Part shown: positions 45,737 to 53,834 of the stretch, one piece after another
Layout: each line of letters starts with the position of its first letter
Numbering within the stretch: the stretch's first letter is position 1
Assembly (NCBI GenBank): GCA_016214985.1
Contig: JACRMM010000034.1
Location: 1-64,000 of the forward strand
Origin: Deltaproteobacteria bacterium
GTDB taxonomy: Bacteria; Desulfobacterota; Deferrisomatia; Deferrisomatales; JACRMM01
Reading direction: 5' to 3'
DNA length: 64,000 bases
Notes under the pieces: model-generated
The model's input: only the letters and a program-made list of their open reading frames with translations
Databases searched by the model: none
What the model was told of the DNA's origin: nothing
Position numbers and translations under genes: made by a program

Positions 45737-47278
45737 CTAACGGTTGCCCAGCTTGGCCTTCAGAAGATCCCCCAGGGTGCCGAAGGTGCTGCCGCCCTGG
45801 TTCTCGGGCTGACTGGCGGAGTACTCCTTCAGGTCATCCTCTTCCCGCTTGCGGACCACACCGCGCCGCGAGAGCCGGATCTTGCGGCCCCCCTCCTCCA
45901 CACCGAGAACGACGACCTCCATGGGGTCGCCCGGCTTGAACGACTTGGCGTGGTCGGTGCCGCGCGGCGTGCCCATCTCAACGTTGGGGACGAGCCCGGT
46001 GTGCCCGGAGGGGATCTTGACCAGCACCCCGAACTCCATGACCCTCTCCACGACGCCCCCCAGGATCTCTCCGCTCCTCGGCAGCGAGCCCACCGAGTCG
46101 GCGTGCCGAAACCCCATGGAGAGGGAGATCTTCCGATTCTCCCGGTCCACTCCGAGCACCTCGACCTCGACCGTCTCTCCGGGTTGGAGCACTTCCTTTG
46201 GGTGCCCCACGCGACGCCCTGCGCCCAGAGCCGAAATGTGGACGAGGCCGTCAATCCCCGGCTCCAGCGTCACGAAGGCGCCAAAGGGCGCCAGGCGCGC
46301 CACCGTGCCGGTCACGCGCTGCCCCACCTCGAACTTGCGCGCAGCGGCCGCCCACGGGTCCTCCTCGAGAGCCTTCAGGGAGAGGCTTACGCGGTCCTTC
46401 TCCCAGTCCACGGTCAGGACCTTGGCGGTCACCGTCTGCCCCTCGGAGAGGACTTCCGCCGGACTCCCCACCCGTTGCCAGCTCATCTCGGACACCGGGA
46501 TCAACGCATCCAGGCCCCCGAGATCGACGAAGGCACCGAAACTCTGGATCGACCGGACCAAGCCGGAGAGCACAGCTCCCGGCACCACCGACTCCCGAAG
46601 TCCCTCCCTCTGGCGCGCCCTCTCCTCCTCCAGGAGGGCCCGCCGGGAGACGATGACGTTTCGCCCCTTCTCCTTGAACTCCAGGATGCGAAACGTGTAC
46701 GTCTGGCCCACGTACGCCTCCGGCTGTTTCGGCCAGCGCACATCGATCTGGGACAGGGGGCAGAAGGCCCGTAAACCCGACACCCGCACCTCCAGGCCTC
46801 CCTTCACCGCCTGCGTTACGCGTCCCTCGACGGGGATCCCGCTCCGCCAGGCCTCCTCCAACGCGGCTTTGGACGAGTCGCGCCGGGCGAGCTTGGTGGT
46901 GAGCACGACCTCGCCGCCCTGGGTCGAGAGCACGTAGGCCTCGATCGTCTCCCCCTCGGCCGGCAGACGAGCGCTCCCTTCGGTCGTAGCCTCTCCCTCC
47001 GCGGCCGTGAACTCAGCCCTGCGGATCGCCCCCTCTTCCTTGGTCCCGAGGCTCACGAAGACCCACTCCTCGGTGACACGCACGACAACGGCCTGGATCT
47101 TTTCCCCCCGCTTCCAGCGCGGCCCCGGCTGCTCGCCACTCGTCGCGAGCAGTTCGGCAAAGGCTTGGGTCGTCTCGGCCTCCGGCGCGTCTGACTTCGG
47201 GCTCTCGGATGTCGCGGCGGGCGCCGACGGGTCGGGTGACACCGGGGGCTCGGGGGCAGGGGTGGTGCGCTCGTCCAT
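45737..47278 (-). CDS. S1 RNA-binding domain protein (ribosomal S1-like)
   Basis: The 513 residues hold about five S1 OB-fold repeats, the best being GAVLSGLVRSIQSFGAFVDL, GQRVTGTVARLAPFGAFVTL with LVHISALGAGRRVGHP, and GEILGGVVERVMEFGVLVKI. The N-terminal 45 residues are Pro/Ser/Asp-rich. It could be ribosomal protein bS1 (usually six repeats) or an S1-like paralogue, so no symbol is given. It has its own well-placed promoter and a terminator. The ATG at 47278 has GAGGA upstream. Confidence 0.82.
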   Translation of the reverse strand: MDERTTPAPEPPVSPDPSAPAATSESPKSDAPEAETTQAFAELLATSGEQPGPRWKRGEKIQAVVVRVTEEWVFVSLGTKEEGAIRRAEFTAAEGEATTEGSARLPAEGETIEAYVLSTQGGEVVLTTKLARRDSSKAALEEAWRSGIPVEGRVTQAVKGGLEVRVSGLRAFCPLSQIDVRWPKQPEAYVGQTYTFRILEFKEKGRNVIVSRRALLEEERARQREGLRESVVPGAVLSGLVRSIQSFGAFVDLGGLDALIPVSEMSWQRVGSPAEVLSEGQTVTAKVLTVDWEKDRVSLSLKALEEDPWAAAARKFEVGQRVTGTVARLAPFGAFVTLEPGIDGLVHISALGAGRRVGHPKEVLQPGETVEVEVLGVDRENRKISLSMGFRHADSVGSLPRSGEILGGVVERVMEFGVLVKIPSGHTGLVPNVEMGTPRGTDHAKSFKPGDPMEVVVLGVEEGGRKIRLSRRGVVRKREEDDLKEYSASQPENQGGSTFGTLGDLLKAKLGNR

Positions 47279-47317
47279 GGAATTGTCCTCTCGGGCAGGC
47301 CTTTCGGGAATCGGCAG

Positions 47318-47346
47318 AGAATACACGGGCAAAACCGCTGCTGCAA
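47318..47346 (-). promoter_or_regulatory. Sigma-70 promoter of S1-domain gene
   Basis: On the minus strand TTGCAG (47341-47346) and TATTCT (47318-47323) are 17 bases apart, about 40 bases before the start codon. Confidence 0.6.
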
Positions 47347-47372
47347 GGCGAACTGACCCGCCGTTGCCTCAT

Positions 47373-47401
47373 TTGACAGCCCACGCCGTGAAGGATATAT
47401 G
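47373..47401 (+). promoter_or_regulatory. Sigma-70 promoter of Sua5/YciO gene
   Basis: TTGACA (47373-47378) and TATATG (47396-47401) with a 17-base spacer form a near-consensus promoter 48 bases before the start codon, divergent from the S1 promoter. Confidence 0.75.
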
Positions 47402-47449
47402 TTCGGGCCGCGGCCTTGCGCCCCTCCTGCGGACGACAAGAGGAACTCC

Positions 47450-48082
47450 ATGGCGATCGTGCTCAGCGTGCACCCGGAGACACCCCAGGGCCGCCACATC
47501 CAGCGATCCGTGGAGTCCCTGCGCGACGGAGGGGTGATCGTCTACCCCACGGACACGGTCTACGGCCTGGGATGCGACATCACGAGCAAGCACGCCGTGG
47601 AGCGCATCGTGCGGATCAAGGGGCGCGACCCCAAGAAGCCAATGAGCTTCGTCTGCGCGGACCTCACGCACATCAGCCGATACGCGCGCGTTTCGAACGT
47701 CGCCTACCGGATCCTCAAGCGGTTCCTTCCCGGCGCGTACACCTTCGTGCTGGAGGCCTCGAGCGAGGTGCCGAAGATGCTTCTCACGAAGCAGAAGACC
47801 GTCGGCATCCGCGTCCCAGACCATCCGGTGTGCGCGGCGCTCGTCCGAGAGCTCGGCAACCCGATCCTTTCCACGAGCGCGAACCCCACCGGCGTTGAGC
47901 CCCTCGGAGACCCCTCGGAGATCCAGGGAAACCTCGGCAAGCACGTCGATCTCATCCTTGATTGCGGCGTCCTCTCCCGGGTGCCATCCACGGTGGTCTC
48001 CCTGGTCGGCGACCAGGTGAAGGTCCTGCGCGAAGGGGCGGGCGACGCCTCCTACTTCCGGGAGCTCGAAGAGCCCTCCTGA
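47450..48082 (+). CDS. Sua5/YciO/YrdC family protein
   Basis: The 210 residues show GGVIVYPTDTVYGLGCDI, RIKGRDPKKPMSFVC, LPGAYTFVLEAS and TVGIRVPDHPVC with NPILSTSANPTGVE: the YrdC fold binding ATP and threonine/bicarbonate. Family members make threonylcarbamoyl-AMP for t6A in tRNA, while YciO-type proteins have an unclear role; this short form is closer to YciO. Start ATG 47450 with GAGGA upstream. Confidence 0.85.
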   Translation: MAIVLSVHPETPQGRHIQRSVESLRDGGVIVYPTDTVYGLGCDITSKHAVERIVRIKGRDPKKPMSFVCADLTHISRYARVSNVAYRILKRFLPGAYTFVLEASSEVPKMLLTKQKTVGIRVPDHPVCAALVRELGNPILSTSANPTGVEPLGDPSEIQGNLGKHVDLILDCGVLSRVPSTVVSLVGDQVKVLREGAGDASYFRELEEPS

Positions 48083-48449
48083 CCGGCCTCCGACGCTCCT
48101 CGTCCCCCTCCCCGGCCGCTTCTCCCTCACTGCCGCCACTGCGGCCCGGTCGGGCCGACCCACGTGATTGCGAACGACCGCGTACCGTGACGGTCTTTCG
48201 TACGACGCCCCCCCCGGCGCGCGGGATTCTCCGGAGGCGAGGCACACCGCCCTGACGGGGCACGGTACGGGGCGAAACGTGGGCGCGGGTCCCGTTGGGC
48301 TCGCCGGAAGGATCCCATAACCGTCCGGGGACGGCGCCTCGCGGAGAAGAGAGCCCCGCCCGGCCGTTGACCCGCCTCCCCCCGTGTGGTGAAATGCACA
48401 TGCACCGGCGGCCGCGGATCTCCCGCGCCGCGCCCGTCAGGGAGGCTTC
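48083..48449. other. Intergenic before CoA-transferase gene
   Basis: This spacer contains an imperfect inverted repeat (CGAACGACCG 48171-48180 / CGGTCTTTCG 48191-48200) that may end the Sua5/YciO transcript, and a promoter listed separately. No gene recognised. Confidence 0.35.
48367..48395 (+). promoter_or_regulatory. Probable sigma-70 promoter of CoA-transferase gene
   Basis: TTGACC (48367-48372) and TGAAAT (48390-48395) with a 17-base spacer, 54 bases before the start codon. Confidence 0.5.
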
Positions 48450-50300
48450 ATGTTCGACCCCGAGTGGAAGACCCGTCACGCCTCGAAGATCTGCAGCCGC
48501 GAGGTTGCCCTCGCGCGCATCCGGCGCGGCGGTCGCATCTACGTGGGCTCTGCCTGCGCGGAACCCCAGTTCCTGGTGGAAGGGCTTGCGCAGCGGGGCT
48601 CCGCGGCGGGTGACTCGGAGATTCTCCACATCCTCACGCTCGGCATCGCCCCATACGCCGACGAGAAGTTCTCACGGCAGTTTCGCCACAACGCCTTCTT
48701 CATCGGCGACAATACCCGCCAGGCGGTCGCCGAGGGGCGGGCCGACTACACGCCGGTCTACCTCTCCGACCTTCCATCCCTCTTCACCAGTCGCAAGATC
48801 CGCCTCGACGCGGCGCTGATCCAGGTGACCCCGCCGGACCGCCACGGTTACGTGAGCCTTGGCGTCAGCGTCGACGTGACCAAGGCAGCGGTGGACTGCG
48901 CGCCCCTGGTCATCGCCGAGGTAAACCCCCACATGCCCCGCACCCTGGGGGACTCCTTCGTCCACGTGGACCGGCTGGACGCACTGGTGGATCACCCCTG
49001 CCGGGTCATCGAGTACACCTCGACCGTGCCTGACGAGGTTGCGCTACGGATCGGCCGCAACATCGCGAAGCTCGTCGACGACGGCTCCACCCTGCAGATC
49101 GGCATCGGTGCGATCCCCAACGCCTCCGTGCAGGCCCTTCGGGACAAGAAGGACCTCGGCGTCCACACGGAGATGTTCTCGGACTGGCTGCTCGAGCTCG
49201 TTCGATCCGGCGCAGTCACCAATCGCCGCAAGACGCTGCACCGCGGCAAGGTGATCGCAAGCTTCTGCATGGGCTCGCGGGAGCTCTACGACTTCGTCGA
49301 CAACAACCCGATGGTGGAGCTCCACCCGAGCGAGTACACGAACGACCCCCACGTGATCGGCCAGAACGACAAGATGGTGGCCATCAACACGGCCCTCGAG
49401 ATCGACTTGACCGGACAGGTCTGCTCCGACTCGATCGGCCACCAGTTCTACAGCGGGATCGGCGGCCAGGTGGACTTCGTCCGGGGCGCGGCGCGCAGCA
49501 AGGGCGGCAAGGCTGTCATCGCTCTGTCTTCCACCGCGCGCGGGGGCGCGGTATCGACCATCGTGCCTCAGCTCTCGCCGGGCGCCGGGGTGGTCACGAC
49601 CCGGGGCACGGTCGAGTGGGTGGCCACGGAGTGGGGCGCCGTGGACCTGCGCGGCAAATCGATCCGAGATCGGGCCATGGGGCTTATCAACATCGCCCAC
49701 CCCAAGTTCCGCAAGGAGCTTCTCGAGGCGGCCAAGCGCCTCCATTATGTGTACCAGGACCAGATTCTCCCCCCGACCGGCGGAGTGTATCCGGAGCGGT
49801 ACGAGACCCGCTACGTCGTCGCCGACCGGGAGTTGCTGATCCGGCCGATCAAGCCCGCCGACGAGCCGCTGCTCAAGGAGTTCTTCTACCGGCTTTCCGA
49901 TGAGTCGGTGTACCGGCGCTACTTCAACCAGATCAAGTTCATGCCCCACGAACGGCTTCAGGAGGAGACCAACCTCGACTACGAGACCCGTATGGCGGTT
50001 ACGGCCAACATCGTCCGTGGAGAGGTCGAGGAGGCGACGGCCGTGGCCCAGTATGTCGTGGACCCGTCGAACGGGTTCGCGGAGATGGCCTTCGTGGTCC
50101 GTGACGACTGGCAGGGCAAGGGCATCGGGGAGTTTCTGGTGCGCTACCTCGTTCGAATCGCCCAGGAGAAGGGCGTCCGGGGGGTCACTGCGGTCGTCAT
50201 GCCGGACAACCGAGCGATGCTCCACCTCTTCTACAAGCTCGGGTTCACCGTGGAGAGCCGGATGGACGAGGGGGCCTACCACATCTCCTTCGAGATCTAG
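48450..50300 (+). CDS. Acetyl-CoA hydrolase/transferase fused to GNAT acetyltransferase
   Basis: The 616 residues split into a CoA-transferase of the 4-hydroxybutyrate/acetate type (1-440) and a GNAT domain (about 450-616). The first has GIGAIPNASVQAL, the catalytic Glu in GVHTEMFSDW, and the glycine loop GIGGQVDFVRGA. The second has ELLIRPIKPADEPLLKEFFY, FVVRDDWQGKGIGEFLVRYL (acetyl-CoA loop QGKGIG) and MLHLFYKLGF. The first half should exchange CoA between acetate and another acyl-CoA. The GNAT part may acetylate a protein, perhaps itself, using the product. Such fusions are known in deltaproteobacteria. Monocistronic. Confidence 0.9.
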   Translation: MFDPEWKTRHASKICSREVALARIRRGGRIYVGSACAEPQFLVEGLAQRGSAAGDSEILHILTLGIAPYADEKFSRQFRHNAFFIGDNTRQAVAEGRADYTPVYLSDLPSLFTSRKIRLDAALIQVTPPDRHGYVSLGVSVDVTKAAVDCAPLVIAEVNPHMPRTLGDSFVHVDRLDALVDHPCRVIEYTSTVPDEVALRIGRNIAKLVDDGSTLQIGIGAIPNASVQALRDKKDLGVHTEMFSDWLLELVRSGAVTNRRKTLHRGKVIASFCMGSRELYDFVDNNPMVELHPSEYTNDPHVIGQNDKMVAINTALEIDLTGQVCSDSIGHQFYSGIGGQVDFVRGAARSKGGKAVIALSSTARGGAVSTIVPQLSPGAGVVTTRGTVEWVATEWGAVDLRGKSIRDRAMGLINIAHPKFRKELLEAAKRLHYVYQDQILPPTGGVYPERYETRYVVADRELLIRPIKPADEPLLKEFFYRLSDESVYRRYFNQIKFMPHERLQEETNLDYETRMAVTANIVRGEVEEATAVAQYVVDPSNGFAEMAFVVRDDWQGKGIGEFLVRYLVRIAQEKGVRGVTAVVMPDNRAMLHLFYKLGFTVESRMDEGAYHISFEI

Positions 50301-50322
50301 CCGCGCGCGGCTTCGCCCGGGT

Positions 50323-51387
50323 TCACGCCCGGACCCGCCGAGAGACCTCGGCGAGGAGCAAGAGGATGCGCTCGGCGACCTCCGGGGAGAGGCTTCCCAT
50401 CCCGCACGAGGGCGTCAGCAGGCACTGGCGACGCAGGAGGTCCGGGTCGAGCCCCGCGGCGCCGAAGCGCGCCATTCCGCGCTCCAGCCGCGACAGCAGC
50501 TCGTCCGCCGAGAGCGCAGCCGCAGCGTCGTCGGTGGGAACGAGCCCCCAGGCCAGCGTGCCGCCCCCCGCGAGGTACCGGCCGGCCGCCTCCGGGTACA
50601 GGAGCATCCGCTCGAGGAAGTGGAAGGCGTCGAAGTTGACGATATCGGGCGCCGCGTCGAAGAGAAACCCCCAGTCGGTGTTGCCGCAGCAGTGGATTCC
50701 CGAGAGGGCTCCCACCTCCCGCGCAGCGTCGAGGCACGGCCGCCACAGGGAGAGGACGAGCTCGGCCGTCAGGCCGCTGGAGAAGGCCGATCCAAACACC
50801 TCCATGGCCGGCTCATCCAGGAACAGGACGACCGGCACGCCCAGCCGAGACAGGCGCTCTGTCTGCCACCGGATCTGCTGCGCCACCGTAGTGGCGACCA
50901 CCTCCCGGTAGGTGTCGTCGTAGAGCACCTCACGACCTGACAGGTCGTGGAGCGAGGTCGCCAGCGTCACCGGTCCGGTGACGTGCCCCTTCACGAAGCG
51001 AAGCGCCGCCGGACGCACCCGTGCCAGCCGGTCCTCGAACGCCGGGAGGCCCGCAGCGCGCTCCGGCTCGAGGCGGAACCGTTCCAGGTCGCCCGCCAGG
51101 ACGGCCTCGTAAAAGGCCGCGAGCTCTTCGCCCCCGTCGGGCCCGGTGTCCACCTGCGGGTCGCGGCCCGGGCCGGCGCTTCGCAGACAAGGCAGTGAAG
51201 ACGCGTACTGGAGGGTCATCCCCTCCAGGGGGCTGCGCCGGGGCAGTTGCGGCCAGAAGGGGAACTCGGGTAGATAGTGCAGCACGAGCTCCACCGCGGC
51301 GGCCGGGTCACGGAGCGGGAGGCTTCCGATTCCAGTGGCGAGGCCTCGCGGCTCGAAACGGAGTTGCAGATCAACAGGAGAAGGCAT
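50323..51387 (-). CDS. MetE/URO-D-like methyltransferase-superfamily protein
   Basis: The 354 residues fold like the C-terminal domain of cobalamin-independent methionine synthase or URO-D relatives. Visible are RFEPRGLATGIGSLPLRDPA near the start, FVKGHVTGPVTLATSL, VVLFLDEPAMEVFGSA, SGIHCCGNTDWGFLF (His and Cys as possible zinc ligands) and LLTPSCGMGSLSPEVAERIL with the last zinc-type Cys. Probably a zinc-dependent methyltransferase with an unknown acceptor. The ATG at 51387 shares two bases with the divergent small gene. Ribosome site weak (GGGGG). Confidence 0.75.
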   Translation of the reverse strand: MPSPVDLQLRFEPRGLATGIGSLPLRDPAAAVELVLHYLPEFPFWPQLPRRSPLEGMTLQYASSLPCLRSAGPGRDPQVDTGPDGGEELAAFYEAVLAGDLERFRLEPERAAGLPAFEDRLARVRPAALRFVKGHVTGPVTLATSLHDLSGREVLYDDTYREVVATTVAQQIRWQTERLSRLGVPVVLFLDEPAMEVFGSAFSSGLTAELVLSLWRPCLDAAREVGALSGIHCCGNTDWGFLFDAAPDIVNFDAFHFLERMLLYPEAAGRYLAGGGTLAWGLVPTDDAAAALSADELLSRLERGMARFGAAGLDPDLLRRQCLLTPSCGMGSLSPEVAERILLLLAEVSRRVRA

Positions 51388-51655
51388 GGCCCCCAAGGTC
51401 CTTTCCGCGCTGTTCTGGTGCTTCGCGCTCTTTCTGCTCGGGTACTCGGCCGTCGAAGCCGGATGGCTGCTCGCCGTGCCCGCGGCGGTCGCCGCGGTGG
51501 GCGTTGCCTTCCTCCTCGACCTCTGGATGCACCGCGGGCTCGTGACCCTGGACGCGCGCCTGCTTCGGACCGCCCTCCACCTGCTGTCCGCGGCCGCCGT
51601 AGCCGCTGCCTGCATGGTGTGGCTCGTGCGTGTGCTCCTGAGCCGGGTCCCCTGA
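51386..51655 (+). CDS. Small two-helix membrane protein
   Basis: This 89-residue protein starts MAPKVLSALFWCFALFLLGY and contains two or three hydrophobic helices separated by a short loop (DLWMHRGLVTLDARLLRTA). The ribosome site AGGAG precedes the ATG by six bases and lies within the divergent gene. No family recognised; likely inner membrane. Confidence 0.6.
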   Translation: MAPKVLSALFWCFALFLLGYSAVEAGWLLAVPAAVAAVGVAFLLDLWMHRGLVTLDARLLRTALHLLSAAAVAAACMVWLVRVLLSRVP

Positions 51656-51694
51656 ACTGGAACGGGGCGCGATCTGCCGCGGCTCGGCCGCCCG

Positions 51695-52207
51695 TCACCC
51701 GAGCGGCTTCTCCAGCCCCTGGTCCCGGAGCAGCCCGCGCGAGCGCATGCGGTCTCGCCGCCGGCTCGCGCCCGCCTCCCAACGCCGGCGTTCCTCGTCG
51801 GTTTCGAGGAGCAGCCCCGGAATCTCCTGGGGCTTGCCCTCGTCGTCGAGCGAGACGAACGTTAGGTAGGCCGACGCCGTGTGTCGCACGTCTCCCCTCC
51901 GCAGATCCTCCGCCTCGACGCGCACACCGATCTCCATGCTCGTGCGCCCGACGAAGTTGATCGAGGCCTTCAGGACGACGAGGTTCCCCACGTACACCGG
52001 AGCGTGGAAGTCGAGCCGGTCGATGCTCGCGGTCACCATGTTGGCCCGGGCATGGCGCACCGCCACCGCGCCGGCCGCGTCGTCGATCATCTTCATGAGC
52101 TGGCCGCCGTGGATGTTTCCCGCAGGGTTGGCGTGGGACGGCATCATGAGCTGAGCCACGGAGAGAGCCGTTTCGGACACCCGGCGCGCGTCACCCTGCT
52201 GCGTCAT
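51695..52207 (-). CDS. Acyl-CoA thioesterase, hotdog fold (YciA-like)
   Basis: The 170 residues show the YciA/BFIT hotdog: VAQLMMPSHANPAGNIHGGQ, LMKMIDDAAGAVAVRHARAN and VTASIDRLDFHAPVYVGNLV, with the catalytic Asp in the DD pair of the central helix. It hydrolyses acyl-CoA to free acid and CoA. It is third in an overlapping operon: its start overlaps the end of the MCP gene by 17 bases. The C-terminus is Arg-rich. Confidence 0.88.
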   Translation of the reverse strand: MTQQGDARRVSETALSVAQLMMPSHANPAGNIHGGQLMKMIDDAAGAVAVRHARANMVTASIDRLDFHAPVYVGNLVVLKASINFVGRTSMEIGVRVEAEDLRRGDVRHTASAYLTFVSLDDEGKPQEIPGLLLETDEERRRWEAGASRRRDRMRSRGLLRDQGLEKPLG

Positions 52208-53834
52208 GGTCTTCCTCTTCGGGGCCCGACGACAGTCCCTGGACCTCTTCTTGGAGGCGATCGGACTGCGCGACGAGGTCGTTGACAATGGAGTGGATCG
52301 TCCCGAGGCTCTCGCGGGTGCTCTCGCTCGACTCCGCGACCTGCCCCAGGACCTGATCGAGGCTCCCCGCGGTCTCGGTCTGGCGGTCGAGCAGCCCATG
52401 GATCCCCTCGACCTGGGTCGAGAGCGAGCCCACCACGTCCCGCGTCTTCCAGCCCGCGTCGCGGTGCTCCTCGCTGGCCGAGTGAACAGCTTCGGAGAGG
52501 GCCGCCAAGGACTGGACGAGAGCCTGGATGCGGTCCATCTCGTGAATGGAGTGCCCCAGGTTCTGAGCGACCGTGTGGAGGCTTGCATTCACCTCGCCGG
52601 CCGCGTCGACCATGGCTCGGGACTTCTCGTCCTGCTCTTGGGCGGCTTGGGCGATGCGGCGCACCACCTCGACGGACTCGCCGACCGCTCCCTCGATCAA
52701 CTCCAACTGCCGAACGGCTTCCCGGCCCATGTCGCCGCCGTCCTCCACGGCCTCTAGGTTTCGGGAGAGTCCCAGGTTGGCCGCGACAATGTTGGACTGG
52801 ATACCTCGAATGAGATCCTCGATGTGCTTGGTCGACTCACGGGTGCGGTGGGCCAGAGACCGGATCTGATCCGCGACCACGGCGAAGGCCGCGCCCTTCT
52901 CCCCGGCTTGGGCCGCCAGGATGGCCGCGTTGAGGGACAGGAGGCTGGTCTCCTCGGCCACGTCAGTGATGATCCCGAGCACACCCTCGATCTCGCGGGA
53001 CTGCTCTCCCAACGCATGGACCGACTGGACCATGGCCACGGAAGCCTTGCGAATTTCCTCTACTCCACGCCCCACCCGCGCCACCGTGTCCCGACCCTGG
53101 CGCGCGTGATCCTCTACCTTCTGCGCCACGGCAAGGCTCTCGCCGGTGCGCTCCCGGATGGCACCCATCGCCGCGCCCACCTGCGAGATGAACTGCGTGG
53201 TGCGGTCGCTCGCCTCGGAGAGAAGTCCGACGCCCTGCTGTACCCCCGAGAGCGCCTCGTGGATCTGCACGATCGAAGAGCTCGCCTCCTCCACCGCACC
53301 GTTCAACGTGTCCGCGCTCTGAAACAGCTCCTCCGTGCGATCCCCCATGGTCTCGATGAGCGACGAGCCCGTCTGGCTCGCGCTCAGCACCTCGCTCGCG
53401 TGCTCGGCGACGCTTCCCATCGCTTCCTGCATCGACTGCAGGCTCGTACGCGCGCCGGCCACGGCGTCGTTGAGGCTGTCGATCACCCAGGCTACGAGGG
53501 TTGCGTGCTCTTGCAGGTGGCGCACCACGTTTCGGATCGACTTGCCCGAGGCCTCGACCCCTTCGAGGAGCCGCCGGATCTCGCCCGCCACCGCCGCCTG
53601 GGGGTGCTGTGGATCTCCTTCGGCCGCACGGAGCAGGTCGGCGATGTGCAGTGTCGCCCGGGGTCCGGGATCCCTCGAAAGTGAGAGCAGCGCGCCAGCG
53701 AGCCCCACGGCCCAGACCGCGGCCCCTGGCCAGGGGTGACCCGACACCGCCAAGCCCCACGCGACGGCGCCCCCCACGCCCATCGACGACACACCCGCCC
53801 AGATCCATCTGCTCCTGCCGTGGCCGCTGCTCAT
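52191..53834 (-). CDS. Methyl-accepting chemotaxis protein without periplasmic sensor
   Basis: The 547 residues have two closely spaced membrane helices (IWAGVSSMGVGGAVAWGLAV and AAVWAVGLAGALLSL) and then a long coiled-coil signalling domain. The hairpin tip IIDVAEETSLLSLNAAILAA-type sequence (ITDVAEETSLLSLNAAILAA, QAGEKGAAFAVVADQIRSLA) binds CheA/CheW. There is almost no periplasmic domain, so it must sense something in the membrane or cytoplasm. It overlaps hflX by four bases and the thioesterase by 17. Confidence 0.92.
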   Translation of the reverse strand: MSSGHGRSRWIWAGVSSMGVGGAVAWGLAVSGHPWPGAAVWAVGLAGALLSLSRDPGPRATLHIADLLRAAEGDPQHPQAAVAGEIRRLLEGVEASGKSIRNVVRHLQEHATLVAWVIDSLNDAVAGARTSLQSMQEAMGSVAEHASEVLSASQTGSSLIETMGDRTEELFQSADTLNGAVEEASSSIVQIHEALSGVQQGVGLLSEASDRTTQFISQVGAAMGAIRERTGESLAVAQKVEDHARQGRDTVARVGRGVEEIRKASVAMVQSVHALGEQSREIEGVLGIITDVAEETSLLSLNAAILAAQAGEKGAAFAVVADQIRSLAHRTRESTKHIEDLIRGIQSNIVAANLGLSRNLEAVEDGGDMGREAVRQLELIEGAVGESVEVVRRIAQAAQEQDEKSRAMVDAAGEVNASLHTVAQNLGHSIHEMDRIQALVQSLAALSEAVHSASEEHRDAGWKTRDVVGSLSTQVEGIHGLLDRQTETAGSLDQVLGQVAESSESTRESLGTIHSIVNDLVAQSDRLQEEVQGLSSGPEEEDHDAAG

